DNA from: Acanthaster planci
Lineage: Eukaryota > Echinodermata > Asteroidea > Valvatida > Acanthasteridae
Direction of reading: 5' to 3'
Assembly (NCBI RefSeq): GCF_001949145.1
Contig: NW_019091429.1
Coordinates: 1,129,891-1,190,464 of the forward strand
DNA length: 60,574 bases
The notes beneath the pieces are model-generated. The model did no database searches. It was given only the letters and a program-made list of their open reading frames with translations, and was not told the origin of the DNA. The position numbers and the translations under genes are program-made. Shown in pieces: positions 23,948 through 36,129 of this stretch (its first letter is position 1; each line of letters begins with the position of its first letter).

Positions 23948-24573
23948 CCATTGTTTACTGGAAGCTGCAGAGTGCAAGGTGCACTCGACCGCAACGGTTT
24001 GGCCAGCCTCGCTGAAGCGTTCGTCTTTACAATGTTGACCGTCCGTGAGGCTTACCGTTTACAAAGCGTTGGACACTTTCAAATCGTTTGTATTTTGACC
24101 TCACGCCTTACACCCACACAAATGACTGTTTGGTGGCTACTCTAAGCTGACAGGCAACCTTCTTTGATGCCTGAGATTTCATCCAGGCCTGCAGCCCTGT
24201 AAAGAGAGCCCAGAATTGTGAGGTGTTGTGTAATTCCCTTTGTCGCCAGTGAATGCACGTGGCATCTTTTCAAACGCGGAGATAGCATGCAGCGGTGCTG
24301 TGTCACTCATCAATGGGGCCCTGGAGCACTTTAGTCCGCAGTGCTAATCCGCGGGCGCGCTATGCCCCAAACAGTTGTATACTGTTTGAAAACAGTGACG
24401 GATTACCTTCGAAAATGCAAGCCAAAAAATAATGGCAATTCCCAGTAGCAGGTCTTTTGTTCCGAGTACAGTCTTTGTTACACGGGCCAGCTCTTTTGTC
24501 CCATTTCGGGCACCCCGGCTGTGCGTATAAACCCATGGTGCCCGAACAGGGATACCTGGCAGCAAGTGGTTAA
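23948..24573. mobile_element. TTAA-type MITE, copy B (left end uncertain)
   Basis: The right end AAGTGGTTAA is at 24564-24573. The interior matches copy C (CTACTCTAAG.TGACAGG) and, as reverse complement, copy D (AGCATGCAGCGGTGCTGTG). It also contains GTATTTTGACCTCACGCC, the reverse complement of a block in copy A. The left end falls in or near the gap. Confidence 0.65.
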
Positions 24574-25122
24574 GGGATTTTGTTAAGTGTTAGTGGAATA
24601 TGAGTTTGTTTTCAATCAAAGTCATTGGTGGAATATAACATGTTAAAAGTCTATGGGTTGGACCTGCCCCCCAAAAGAAAAAAAGACAAACGTAACGGCT
24701 TTTTCACTTACACATATGTGAAAAACTGAAGATTCAATCTGTTTTAACAGAACATAGGGCTTTTCCACATCATCAGCCCAAATTTTCACACATGCACAAA
24801 TAGGGTAAATGTAGAGTAAATATAAGCATTATCCAAGGCGTACTCAACCAAATTTTCATGAGGGCCAGTGCAATGCACTTCCCACTGGCCCTGGGGGCCA
24901 AGAGATTGAAGTTAATATCGACCCCTGTTCTGGATCTTACACCATTGAAATTCCCACTGTTGGAAAACATGTGCTTTTTTTTTTTTTTTGAACATGGGGA
25001 TAGTGGAGGTGTCTATTAAACTACCCATTCACTCAAGTTTGGAGAAGTCACAATGGCACCCACTATGTGTATATAGACAGATGCATAAATCTGAAAGCTG
25101 AACTAGGCACGTGTAAACCTAC

Positions 25123-25266
25123 CAGTGCTAATGTTGGTATGTCTGATTCCCTGACTTCTCCTACTCGTACCAGGTACAGTAAAAAGTCTTTAGCAGCATT
25201 GGTCTGAGCATCTTTCTTCCCTGTGGAGTTCCCTGCTCCAACGTAATTGTAGCCAGGCACTCGAAC
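25123..25266 (-). CDS. DHX9: DHX9 (RNA helicase A), second coding exon
   Basis: It is bounded by an acceptor (CTGCAG, 25272-25267) and a donor (CTG/GTAGGT, 25122-25121), 144 nt, phase 0 at both ends, 48 residues. It encodes the second half of the first double-stranded-RNA-binding domain: VRVPGYNYVGAGNSTGKKDA, then the QTNAAKDFLLYLVR helix. The GNSTGKKDAQ.NAA.DF block is the KKxAK-like RNA-contact region of DHX9 dsRBD1 and is diagnostic against other dsRBD proteins. DHX9 is a nuclear DExH-box helicase that unwinds RNA and DNA and acts in transcription and RNA processing. There are no stops or frameshifts. Confidence 0.9.
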
Positions 25267-28250
25267 CTGCAGCATGAATAAAATGCACCACAAAACCGTG
25301 AAGAAAGATGTCTTCGTTATTAAATTTGTTGGAAATTTATTTTCTCACTTAAACAGTTGAAGTTTTTTCACGGTGGACATACCCCCACACAATGAGAGAA
25401 AGGTTTGTGGTGCTTCTGAAAAGAGCCAGTACATATATGGGTACATGTATACAGTACGGTTTGCGTAACTTGCTCTGTTAATTGTCAGGAGACATCTGAC
25501 AACAGACTGAACATACTGTCCAAAATGTGATATACTGTTTCTTTTAAGAACTGCATTCACTCCTATAAGAGATTTTAAATGGCACTAATAGTGAATCTTT
25601 TCAAAAATTTCATCTGAAAGACTTACTGTAAATTTACCTACTTAAATTAACCTTACTGAAATTATTTGATTCAGCCAGAATCAATTTGATGATTCCATGC
25701 AATTTTTGTACAACGTCTTTGATGTATTTACATGACAACTATTTTACATCCATTTGGGGTTATCAGGTTATAGTTACATGTAACTGCACTGATTAGAGCA
25801 CTTTACATAACATGGTCCATGCCATTCTTGACAACTGAAGATGCTGTTGTTGTGATGTCATTCAGGGAAGACACTGCTGGTTTTCTGTTTTTCAATTCAA
25901 ATTGTGAACCCAAAATTTGCTTATTATAAAAATTTTCTGAGGAAGGGTTACTTGTTGGTTCATTGCGAAGTACATGCACATGTACATGTACATGTACAGT
26001 CGACTCTCGTTATTACAAAACTGTTGAGATGTAGTGAAAATGTTCACTATATCCGAAACTTGTAATTGGTGGAATGCTCTGCAGTGGCTGCGGGTACATG
26101 TATGAACAGGTCCTATTGTGTACAATATCATGCACATTTACATGTACTGTACAGGTACATGTACATGCATACACGTGAACGTGATCGATGTCAAAAAGAT
26201 CTCTCGGTTATGATCAATCAAACACATTGTGACGTGTTAAGAATAATAAACTTCACTGTCATATGAAAACATATTTAATGTACATGTTGGATAAACAGCA
26301 AATAAAAGCATCAGGCCAGGGATTTTTTAAAGACTCAATCGCCATGGATGAGGAACGTGATGAAGCTAACATAATGGCACGTACATGTAGGCCAGTGTGT
26401 ACCTGACAGAATGTGAAAACTCATCAACTTAAGCTCCCCCCCCATGTAAGTGGTCTTTCAAACACAAATTGTGTCATGGGGAGACATTTTTAGTTTATTT
26501 TCCCTTGTCTTTTGATGTTCGACACTAGCCAAATGACCACGATAAAGAATTATAGTCGAGATTACTCGTCCAGCGAGGTCAATGAAGAAGCATGATGTCA
26601 GAAGGGAATATTGTGATTGGATAGCTACATGTACATGTATGTCTTCCAAAATGTGCGTCGTAGTTATTTAGCAGCCATATGAATAATTCAGTGTTGGGCG
26701 ATCAGGGCTCTTGAGAAACGAGTAGTTAAGCGAACTTATTTGAGGTGTACTTTTTCAGAATTGGCAATGGAAGTTTTTGTTCTAGCTTTGCTATAATCAA
26801 TTTCTGAGAAATCATTCATTTTTTAATCGAGCACAATGCTACTCATCACAATGGGAAACTGACAAACAACGTCTATATATCACATTGTAAGCAGATGTGT
26901 GCAAAATTTCAGGAAATTTAATGAAAACACGCTCGCTTCCAGTACAAGCAGTACGACCTCAAATTAAATCCATTAACACAGAAGAGACAAACATAGACAG
27001 GGGATCAATTTCTGTGTTCACATTGAGCAACGATACAGAACTGGTTGCCATATTTCCATCATGTGTTTTTTGACAGTGGTTCAATCCGGCAGGAACCAGT
27101 GCAGCATTGCCTCAGTACATTGCGTGCATTTTAACCACCGCAATTCGTAAACGTTCATTACAAATGGGTTGTCAACAATGGTTTTTCGGGTAGCAAAGTC
27201 ACAAAACCTTTTGTTGTATTTCATACAATGCAATTTCGTTGTAACAGATTTTTTCCCCATAGAAATGTGCGCATTTTCACTAAAGATGGGTGTTTGTTAT
27301 AACTGTTATTTTGTTACAGCCGATTTCGTAATAATGGAAGTCAATTGTAGAAGCACAGATCACCAAAGAAAAGGAAACTTATAACAGCAAATTATACAAC
27401 AGACATTCTATACATGTCCAGTTGCAACAGATTACATGTATATGGCTTTCCCACATTCATAATATTATGCTCAAAATGAACTTGTTATGTATTATGCATG
27501 TTATAAAAAGCATGCTTACGTAGTAAAAAATAGCGTTCAAACTCAACTAGAGATGTACACAAACGTTAAAATCTTTTTAAAAATCTTTTCAATTTTTTCA
27601 TGAGCTCTCAGACAAGCACTTTCTATACAGTGTTCATGAATCAAAAGAAAACACATTCCAAGTACACGTAATTAGGGCAGACACACATCAACTGAAAATG
27701 CCTTTTTTACTTTTCAACCTACATGTATTACAATACGGTGCTGGAGTTTTCATGCTTTTTATGTTGATGTTGGTACAAGGTTTTGCGTTTATATCCTACC
27801 TGTAAACTGTTTAGAAGATATTGACCAATGTACTCATTTGAAATTATCTGACAGTCAAATGCATCTGAACTTTGATCCTTCATAACGCCAAAAGCAAAGG
27901 TCAGATAACTTTAATAGTAATAATTGAAAATGTATAATGCACCGTTTTCATAAAAATGATCAACGGCGCAGTACAAGTTAACGTAAAAACAATTAATTTA
28001 AGAAATGAAAACATAAGGATAAATGAATAAGGATAAATGAATGTCATCGCAATAGTACCCAAACCGTAGTACGGTGATACGTCTGTCTCGCCAAGAGGGA
28101 GAACCTAACCTGCTTGCATCAGTGATGTCTCAATCTTTCCCGGGACAGAGGCCTCTAACCCTATCTATGATAAGAGTGAAGTAATTATATCAGACATTGT
28201 GACACTCAAATAACGAATCACAGCTAAACCTACGTTTAAAAATAATAATA
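25267..28250. other. DHX9 intron stretch, ACATGT-rich
   Basis: Simple (ACATGT)n/(GTACAT)n tracts occur at 25970-26000 and 26135-26170, with further runs near 26630. No exon or transposon protein is recognised. Confidence 0.5.
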
Positions 28251-28253
28251 ACC

Positions 28254-29470
28254 CTACCAGATAAAACTAATAAAAAAATGAATTTTGCAGTGCAATATCA
28301 CTGTGCAAATGCAAAATTTAAAAAGGAAAGTTTTCACTTCATATTTAAAAACGGCAAGGCTCTGCTTGCACCACATGTGCCATGGCAAGGCATTCCATAA
28401 TTTGGGAGCAGCAATTGCAAATGCCCTGTCGCCAAGTCTGGGTAGCATTTTACCGTTGGGGTAACTTAACAAAGGACCGTTGCTTGCTGACCTGAGATGA
28501 TATCTAGACTCCTCCTTAATGATGACAAGATTCATTAAGTATCTAGGAGTAAGACCATGGATGGCTTTGTATGTTAACAGGATGATTTTGAAGTGAAACC
28601 TGTACAAAACAGGTCACCAGTGAAGGTGATGCAGTATTGGTGTTATGTGTTGAAACTTGAGTGTATTCGTAAGAACTCTACAGGTAGCTGCAGATAGCAT
28701 GCTGGAATTGCTGTAATCTCATTATCTGTGCTGCTGATAAACCATACAAAAGATTATTACAATAGTCCAGACGGCTGGTCACAAATGTGTGAATTAACAC
28801 TGAAAGCAAATCGTGAAAGAGGAATTTACTGATGTGCCTAAGATTGTGAAGGTAAAAAAAATGCTGCACAAGCCTTAGTGAAGTGGATGTCCATTGTCAT
28901 TTGTGAATCAAACCATGATCCCAAATTCCTGATGCATGTGAATGGAGGGATTACAGAATCGCCCACTGTGACGTTGGAAATTTATTTTCTGCAACTGCTG
29001 CCAGGGTCAAATAATCAGGAATTCACACTTAGTATTATTGATCATTAACCCGTCTTGCAAATTCCAATTTCTGATGTCCAGAATACAAGTACAACACTAC
29101 AGAATACAACATTAAAGGTAATAACAAGATCTAATATGTGATCCATCTCGTGTGTAGGCTTGTTTACGTGTTGCTGAAGACCCATAGATTCAAGAAGCAC
29201 TAAAAACCGATCGGTGATGGGGTCATCAGGAATGTCAATGTGAATATTGAAATCGCCGGTTATTACAACTGGTTCAGGAGATAAGACAATGATTCCAAAC
29301 AGTTCGCGAACTCACTGACAAACTGGTTGATTGTAAAAGGATGATTTACAGAGTAAGGTGGTCTATAGATAATTAATTGCAACAGACCATTCTGAATACT
29401 GGAATGTGTCCACTTCCCCTCCAGCGATTTTCTTAACATGAAATGATTGAAAAGTACACTCAAACCACCT
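28254..29470 (-). mobile_element. CR1/L2-type LINE with large internal deletion
   Basis: From the right on the minus strand: the endonuclease part (GGGLSVLFNHFM, LLQLIIYRPPYSVNHP, then TGDFNIHIDIPDDP) runs to about 29100. It is joined directly to the end of the reverse transcriptase: LQDGLMINNTKCEFLII at about 29060, GDSVIPPFTCIRNLGSWFDS at about 28960-28910, and HTFVTSRLDYCNNLLYGLSA at about 28790-28735. The C-terminal domain follows (LLTYKAIHGLTPRYL; GDRAFAIAAPKLWNALPWH) at 28590-28370. The RT catalytic palm (F/YADD) is missing, so about half of ORF2 was deleted at about 29095. It is a different copy from 6950-8463 and lies in the DHX9 first intron, same strand as the gene. Confidence 0.85.
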
Positions 29471-29772
29471 CAAATAATTCACTAAACACATGTCTTAAGC
29501 TAAATGTAAAAGGAAAGCTTTCCGAGGAAACATTTCTTTTGGATCTAGTCTCAGAAGATTACTGGCTAGTGGAAAGTACGAGATAACAAAACCTTCAACA
29601 TCACGAATTTGCTTAGACTTCTCAGACATCCGAAAGTCCCCACCTCATAAAATCAATCGGTACAATTCTTTTCATAATTTGAAACAAGATTCACCGTGAA
29701 AAATGCAATGGCTAAACCCCAGAAACGATACACAATAGTATAAAATGATATAAATAGGAACTCAAACTTACC

Positions 29773-30931
29773 TAAAATAGAGAGCCAACACTCATGAACA
29801 TAAGGGGAAGACTTGGATTTTGAAGTCCTCCGGTCCAAAGAAAAAAGTGCAGAGCGCAGACAAAATTCGGCAAGCATATAGTCAGCATGACGGCAAAGTT
29901 TGGGAATACCAGGCTTGCCCAAAACTCTGGGGCAAACTGCCACCCAGAATGCCCTTGCCACATGACTAGCTCAGGCTCTCATTGGACAACTTAAAAAATG
30001 TCACACATGACTCCAATACTGATTGGTCATTTAGGGATGGGATCAAAATACAGAGACTGTTCGCACCCATTCCCTTCCGTTCTGCACGCCCTCCCCTTCA
30101 TCCTCGTTCCTAAGAGCACTTGTTCCTCCCCTTTCGCTTGTATGAGTGATTCAAAGAGTGTTGTTGGCCGTTCCTGTGCGTGCGAGAACAGCAGGGTCAC
30201 AACAAAGATGCGAAGAACATGCATACAAGCTGTTCTTGAGCCTTGGCTGAATGTCAACAGTGTTTGGTCGATAAAATTGTTTTTCTTCTTTCTTCCTCTT
30301 CCCTACCACATTTTCTTCGCACAGGTTTTGTGCCACCCATGGGGGTCACAACATCTTACCGTGTGCACACGGGTCTTTTGTTGTAGAGAAACGCGGGGAA
30401 CAGGACAGCCGTTCTCACGCGTGCAAAGTGGAGGTACATGTAGCTTGAACAAAAGAATGCATTCCTGGCCTTCGCACCGCTGGGAACGGTCTCTGTATTA
30501 GTAGTATCTAGGCAGATGAGCAATCAGCAGAAGTTTATAGCTTTCACAGCTATAAACTATGGGTAAAGTATGAACAACAACTAGGGATTAAGTGTCCCAA
30601 CATCCTGCTGATCTCCTGAAAAGCTTACTGGGAGTGTACACACGGGTGTACTAGTAAGAGACTAAAGGCAGTGGATAGAAAGAGTATCCTGTGATCTCCT
30701 AAGAAAGCAGGAACATTAAAGATAAACTGAAGGAAGAGCAGGCTATTTGACAAACAAAGGAAAAGGAATTAGATCAAAGGTTCAACACTGGAACACTGCT
30801 TACCAGCAGAAAAGTTAAAAGTTAAGGAAAGAACAATTTAAGTACTGTATGCAAAAGGAAAACATAGTCATAAACAAATAAAATTGGAATTGTAACCTAC
30901 ATGTAAGACCTCTTTTGGGAAGGGGTTACAT
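29773..30931 (+). repeat. 0.6-kb dispersed repeat, copy 2, interrupted by an insertion
   Basis: Matches 5125-5730 along its length, but carries an extra 467 bp at 30035-30501. Both flanks of the insertion align with uninterrupted sequence of copy 1. Confidence 0.85.
30035..30501. mobile_element. 467-bp insertion with inverted ends (non-autonomous element)
   Basis: Copy 1 of the host repeat (5330-5345) gives the empty site CATTTAGTATCTAGG. In this copy CATTTAG is followed by the insertion and then TAGTATCTAGG, giving a TAG (or TTAG) duplication. Near the ends are inverted matches ATACAGAGACTGTTC (30047-30061) and its counterpart at about 30486-30500. An internal block GTTTTGTGCCACCCATGGGGG recurs near 9264-9285. 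There is no transposase. Confidence 0.7.
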
Positions 30932-31659
30932 TAAAATCAAAGATTTGGTATTGTTATATGCAGGGCTACAAATTTTAAAGAAAAGAAATTTTCAGCAGGG
31001 CAGGAAGTATTGTTCATCTGTTAAATCTTGCTAAATTGTGGCTTGAGACACATGTACCGAGTACATGTAGTTCTAGAAGTGAGAAGCTATTATTGTGATT
31101 ACAATGCACAATTGTATACACTATTGCAACTGTTTTTATATATGGTTTGTTCATCGACAGTCTGCCAGTCAGTACGACTGAATATTCGGATATTCAATCG
31201 AATTGAAAGTCAAATATTCAAATAGTGAAATATTCGAATTGACTCAGCCTTATGTCTAACCCAAGATCCGTCAGATCCCAAAACATGAACACTGTACAAT
31301 GTACATGTATGTGTAACTGTTCATGAGATAAAGGTAAGTTTCTTTCTACTAAAATCACATTTTTTTTTTACTTGATGATACCATCATAACATCTCATTTG
31401 TATGCAGATCCAGGGAATAAGGTTGATATTGATATGTGTCAAGTTTCAGGTTTATGTGGTACATCATCTCAGATAAAAGTCCCAGACAATTAACAGCAGG
31501 AAAAAAGTGAGGAAGATGGAACACAACAAACCAATAGGTACATGTACGTGTACCCGTCGATGGGCTGTGCCCAGCTACGGATACATACCTATAAAGTTTT
31601 GGAAAGCCACCCCACTTGTGGAATTTTACAGTCATTAATACGAGGGCATTACGTACATG

Positions 31660-32280
31660 TACCCTAACAGCATGTTCCCACTTGAATTGGGAAAAGGTGG
31701 ATCTTGATGCAGCATTTTGGTGTGATCATTATCTTACCGCAATGAGACCGCAAGTCGCGTTCCCACTTATACTTGATCCACCTTTTCGGAGGTTGTCTAT
31801 TCAAAGTTTGCTTCCATTTTTGATACTCTGTTACACGCTGCGGGCTAAACGCTAACATAGAATTAGTTTTTGATGGAAAGCAAGTGAAATTACACAAATG
31901 AAAATGGTTAAGAAACGAATGAATGTGCAACAAAAATTGTAAAAGGGCTAGGTACACATCGTGGCATGCACGCATTGCGCATGCTTGGTGACACGTTTTG
32001 CTAGCCCGAAGTTAAGCAGTTGTTTATTGCGCATACTGTGCATGTTAAAAATTTCACGAGCTACACGCCAAAGTGTATTTCTTTGTTCATCAGACCGCAA
32101 AAGTTTTGCGCCACTTGTGCAGGATCTGATCCACCAATTGGGGGATCTGTATCCTGCTCCAGAGGAGGATCAAGAAAGGTGGATCTGATCCTGATTCACC
32201 TTATAACGGTTAGCGTTCCCACTGCACACAATTGCTGGATCTGATCCACCCAATGGGGGATCTGATCCGGCAATGTGGCA
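31660..32280. repeat. GGATC-palindrome cluster
   Basis: GGATCTGATCC occurs at 32122, 32181, 32237 and 32258. A roughly 35-bp block (GGATCTGATCCACC then CAAT.GGGGGATCTG) occurs at 32122 and 32237. Related pieces (GTTCCCACT, AGGTGGATC, GATCCACCTTTTC) lie at 31675-31790. It may be one or two small inverted-repeat elements; I cannot fix the ends. Confidence 0.5.
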
Positions 32281-33115
32281 AAAGGTGTCAGCTTGTTTAG
32301 CTGCAAGGGAAGCAAGCAGATGCTGTGTTATGTACATGTACATGTATGTTTACATGCATGTGTGACTGCAAAAGTCATGTGATACTGTCATCAGATTTCA
32401 GATCAAAAACATGAGTTTTTCAACCACACTGTTGCTACAAGTAGGTGTAGCAAACTTCAAATGATAGTGTGAGCCTGTTTACATTTGGAAGAATTCAAGA
32501 GAATTTTTGACATGTAGACTGCTGAAGTCCTGAATGTACATGTACATGTGACTTTTCATATTCAAATCGCTGGGATATAAGGACAAACTTGCACCTTCCA
32601 CTCACCTTTACCTTTATAATCTTTGGGTCAGTAACATCAAACCCAGCAGGTTTGGCTAATAGGTCATGACGCTACTGGCCTGAGAATTATTATGAATGGC
32701 CATCCCTCACAACAATTGAAATGGTAGAAAAAAACAGAAAGTTCCAAAACAGCTCAGAGTTGTTCACAACCATGTTCCTTTAGTTGGTCTTGAAGTTTGT
32801 TCATTTGTGAATCCGAGTATAATTCATAACTTATTCCTATCTCCAGGAAAATGACAGGAGCCAGACAAGCTGACCAAATGCCCATGTACGTATGAACATT
32901 CACCATGTACATATGAACATTCACCATGTACATTTTCTTAATATTTACCTAAATTTATTTGTAACCGAAAAATATGCTCATGTTAAGAGTCATCCATGCA
33001 AATTACAAATGGCACTAATACACGTACAAGGAAATCATACCAAACAAGTGCAAGCTCTGCCACAATTTTTACAAACAGCAAGTACCAGTAAAAAAAAAAT
33101 TGGATGATACTCAAA
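32281..33115. other. DHX9 intron stretch, nothing recognised
   Basis: It holds a short direct repeat ATGAACATTCACCATGTACAT around 32892-32932 and ACATGTA runs. No exon is seen. Confidence 0.5.
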
Positions 33116-33116
33116 A

Positions 33117-34345
33117 AGGTTATGCCCCAACCCTGTCATCCCATCCATCTCCTACTGTCAAGGGTGAGATTGACCAATGATAAAAATAGCTAAAAACAGC
33201 TGAAAAGAGGCATTAAGAAGCTGAACTGTGAAAATTTCTATAGATACTTTTGTACACAGCCCGTGAAGAAAAAAGATGAAATCCAAAACAAAAAAGTTGA
33301 AATCAGTTAAAAAGCTGACAAATCTCACCCCTGTACTCCACCCATACCCCCACCATCCTATCCATCTCCTACTCTATCCCCTAACATCATCTGTAATCCA
33401 TCTCCAACTCTACCTCATCCCATCATTCCATCCATTTCTTGACTCCACCTCCAGCCCATCATTCTATCCATCTCTTGACTCCACTGCCAGCCCATCATCC
33501 AATCCATCTCCTAATCTGCCCCCATTCCTGTTAATTACTGTGGGGCTTTCAGTTTAATCCCAACCTTTTACAGTATGACAACATGTGAGCTATTAATATG
33601 TAAAACAATTTCAGGTGTTCTGTCTTTTCTGAACTACAAAACTTACTTTTCAGAATGAAGTTTCTGTCCATCCCTCATATTTCATAATGCTTAGTGTCAT
33701 TTTGAAGGCAAAATATGTATTAATTAGTAGGGACTTTTTACAAATTCCTTTTAGATTAGCAAAATATAATCCATCTACTCAGCCCCCATTCCATCATCCC
33801 ATCCCTCTTCTACCAGGGGTATGAGTAGCAACTTAAAATTAAAGCTGAAAACAGCTAACAAAAGCTGAAATGTAAAAAGTTCCCTTACTTTTTATAGACA
33901 AGGTGTTACAAAAAATGAAATTCAGGATCAACATCTAAACAAAAAAAACTGAAATCAGCTAAAAAGCTGAATTCCCACACTGGTCCTACTCCAACCCCCA
34001 TTCCATCATCCTATCCATCGCCAACTCTGCTCATCCTATTCTTCCATCCAATTCCGACTCTGCTTCCCATCCATCTCCTACTACGCCCCTTCATGCTGTG
34101 GTCATTCCAACCATCTCCAATTCCTCCACCAAACCATCTCATCCATTTCCACCTCCGTCCCATCCCATCAATCCCCTAATCCGCCCCATCCCATCTATCC
34201 ATCTATGTCTGACTCTGCCTCCACCCCGTAATCCCATCCATCTTCTATTTTGTCCCACAAACCATCATTCCATTAATCTCTACTCCGCCCCATTCCATCA
34301 TTCTATCCATCTTCAACTCTTCACCCTTACCTAATCATCTCAATC
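33117..34345. repeat. Composite minisatellite: CCATC-rich and AGCTGAAA-rich blocks
   Basis: C/T-rich blocks (33117-33160, 33340-33535, 33770-33815, 33985-34335) are built from units of about 36 bp such as CATCATTCCATCCATTTCTTGACTCC (in part). They alternate with A-rich blocks (33180-33330, 33835-33970) containing AAAACAGCTGAAA, GAAATCAGCTAAAAAGCTGA and similar. The A-rich block plus C/T block order occurs twice, so a unit of roughly 0.65 kb was probably duplicated. The strong strand bias makes the long open frames here meaningless. Confidence 0.75.
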
Positions 34346-34680
34346 AGATGGTATGTATGTATGTACATGTGTGTACATGTGACACACACAAAAACATTTG
34401 GGGGTTCAATTTCTTCATCAAATGTGTACATGTATATAAACAAATTTCAAAGAAATGATCACACATAAAGTTCTGATGCTCATAAAACACAAAATTCAAA
34501 CAAACAAGTACAACTGACACATACTATTTCCAACATACCACAGGCAAAAATTTCAAAATTGGGCAGACGGCCAGATGTACATTTACACTACGGCAAACGG
34601 ACAGACGGACAGACAGACAGAAATCAGGATTACACAGGCTCACATTTGCTTCACAGCTCACCAATACTGCATTTACTTAC

Positions 34681-34818
34681 TTCACACAAAAACCTCTGCC
34701 GATGTTTGGGGCCAGAGTTCTTGATCTCATAGTCTGGGGTCACCTTCTTCTTGCCACAGAAACTGTACAGAAAATTTTTGACATCACCCATCACAGCAAA
34801 CTTCCACGTGAAGATGGA
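34681..34818 (-). CDS. DHX9: DHX9 (RNA helicase A), first recognised coding exon
   Basis: It is bounded by an acceptor (TTTATTTCAG, AG at 34820-34819) and a consensus donor (GAA/GTAAGT, GT at 34680-34679). The ATG at 34791-34789 gives MGDVKNFLYSFCGKKKVTPD, matching the conserved DHX9 N-terminus (MGDVKNFLY.WCGK.K.TP.YEI). The segment is the first half of dsRBD1 and joins exon 25123-25266 in phase 0 to complete the domain (FLCE/VRVPGYNY). The 27 nt before the ATG are open in frame, so translation could start further upstream. I chose the 34791 ATG because it matches the family's start. Coding is intact. Confidence 0.9.
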
Positions 34819-36129
34819 CTGAAATAAAAATTTATGAAAAAGATGATCAGATACTGTCAATATACAGATAGTGTCCGACAACAGAAGACAGATTTTCTGC
34901 CTTTTCAACTTTTGAGAAAAACCTTGTTTGGTCAAAAGAATGTTGCTATTAGAGACGTTGACGAAATACATGTACAACTGTGCACAAGTCTATGAGATAT
35001 GGAGAAAAATAAATTTTTGAAGAAAATGTTTAATTTACCATCAGCTGATACATCCCTATCTACCTACACACAACAATAAATGGAATTGGATCTACAATTC
35101 TTTTTCATAGACCCATAAAAATGTTCACCTCTAAGATGACATCATACATGTACCTGTAATGAAATCATCGGATAGTCAACTTTAATTTAAACTGAATCAC
35201 GTCCAGTCTTCCTATCTACATGTACCAAGAGTGAACCCAATCTGTCTCAAGGTTCTCTAGTTATACATGTAGGTCTTAAATTATGCGCCTCTGAGATGTC
35301 AGAGACCTCTATTCAAGTGACCTCATTATATTGTGAATTATCATCTATAACACATCCCCAACTACATACAAACACAAACTAAACCAAATCAGACTCAAAG
35401 TTCTCCAGTTAAAAGGCATGCAACTGACACTGAAAGTCTGTATGTTTGATGAATATTCAAAATGTAATAATAAACGACCTAATAATGTCATCATGATATA
35501 TCACTTTGCAAATATCTGGAGCTGAGGTTCAAAGAGCTGTATGAATTTTATGGTGATTGGTTCTTGTTTGAAAAATTTTTATTGCTTAGAATCACACTGA
35601 AAAATATTAAAATGTTAAAGATGAGGTCATCATGACACCAACCAATGTTTTGGGAAGATGCAAAAGTTTAATCTCAGTCAGACTGCTAAGGATTTAACTT
35701 CACAGGCGTGTTACATGACCTCGGATGATGTCATCATAAAATCACTGTTCTCGTAGAATTTTTAAAAAAGAAAATTTGTTTAAGGAGATATCTATCAGTA
35801 TGTAAAAGATCTTGGTAAAATAAGAACAGTTGTCTTCAAAAAAAAATAACTACATTTACCCTCTCCCCCTGACCTGGTTTTGCCTTTACATACATGGCTT
35901 TTGGCACAGGCATCCACTGGGGGAGGGGGCACAACCCCCCCCAATAGTTACACCACTAAGGGCAAGGGCAGTACACCAGCAGACATTTTCGCCCATTTAC
36001 CACTTCAATCACATTATCACAACCCTGTCATCCATTCACATACATGTACATGTACCACTTTCCCCATGGTACGCGCCACTTTGCCCATGCACCCCTTTGC
36101 GCACACAATATTTTGCATGGCAATAAACC
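34819..36129. other. Region upstream of DHX9 coding start, satellite-like motifs
   Basis: If a noncoding or alternative first exon exists, this is intron. Isolated GATGTCATCAT palindromes (35125, 35480, 35625, 35725) and AGGTCA-like half-sites suggest highly diverged copies of the satellite family that becomes clear at 36130. Confidence 0.4.

Noticed and set aside
23419-24145. Long open frames spanning the assembly gap
   Set aside because: Most of each frame is runs of unknown residues from N bases. The same applies to the frames over 2707-2812 and 49278-49521.
33276-34334. Open frames in the pyrimidine-rich tract
   Set aside because: Pro/Ser/His-rich translation results from the CCATC repeats.
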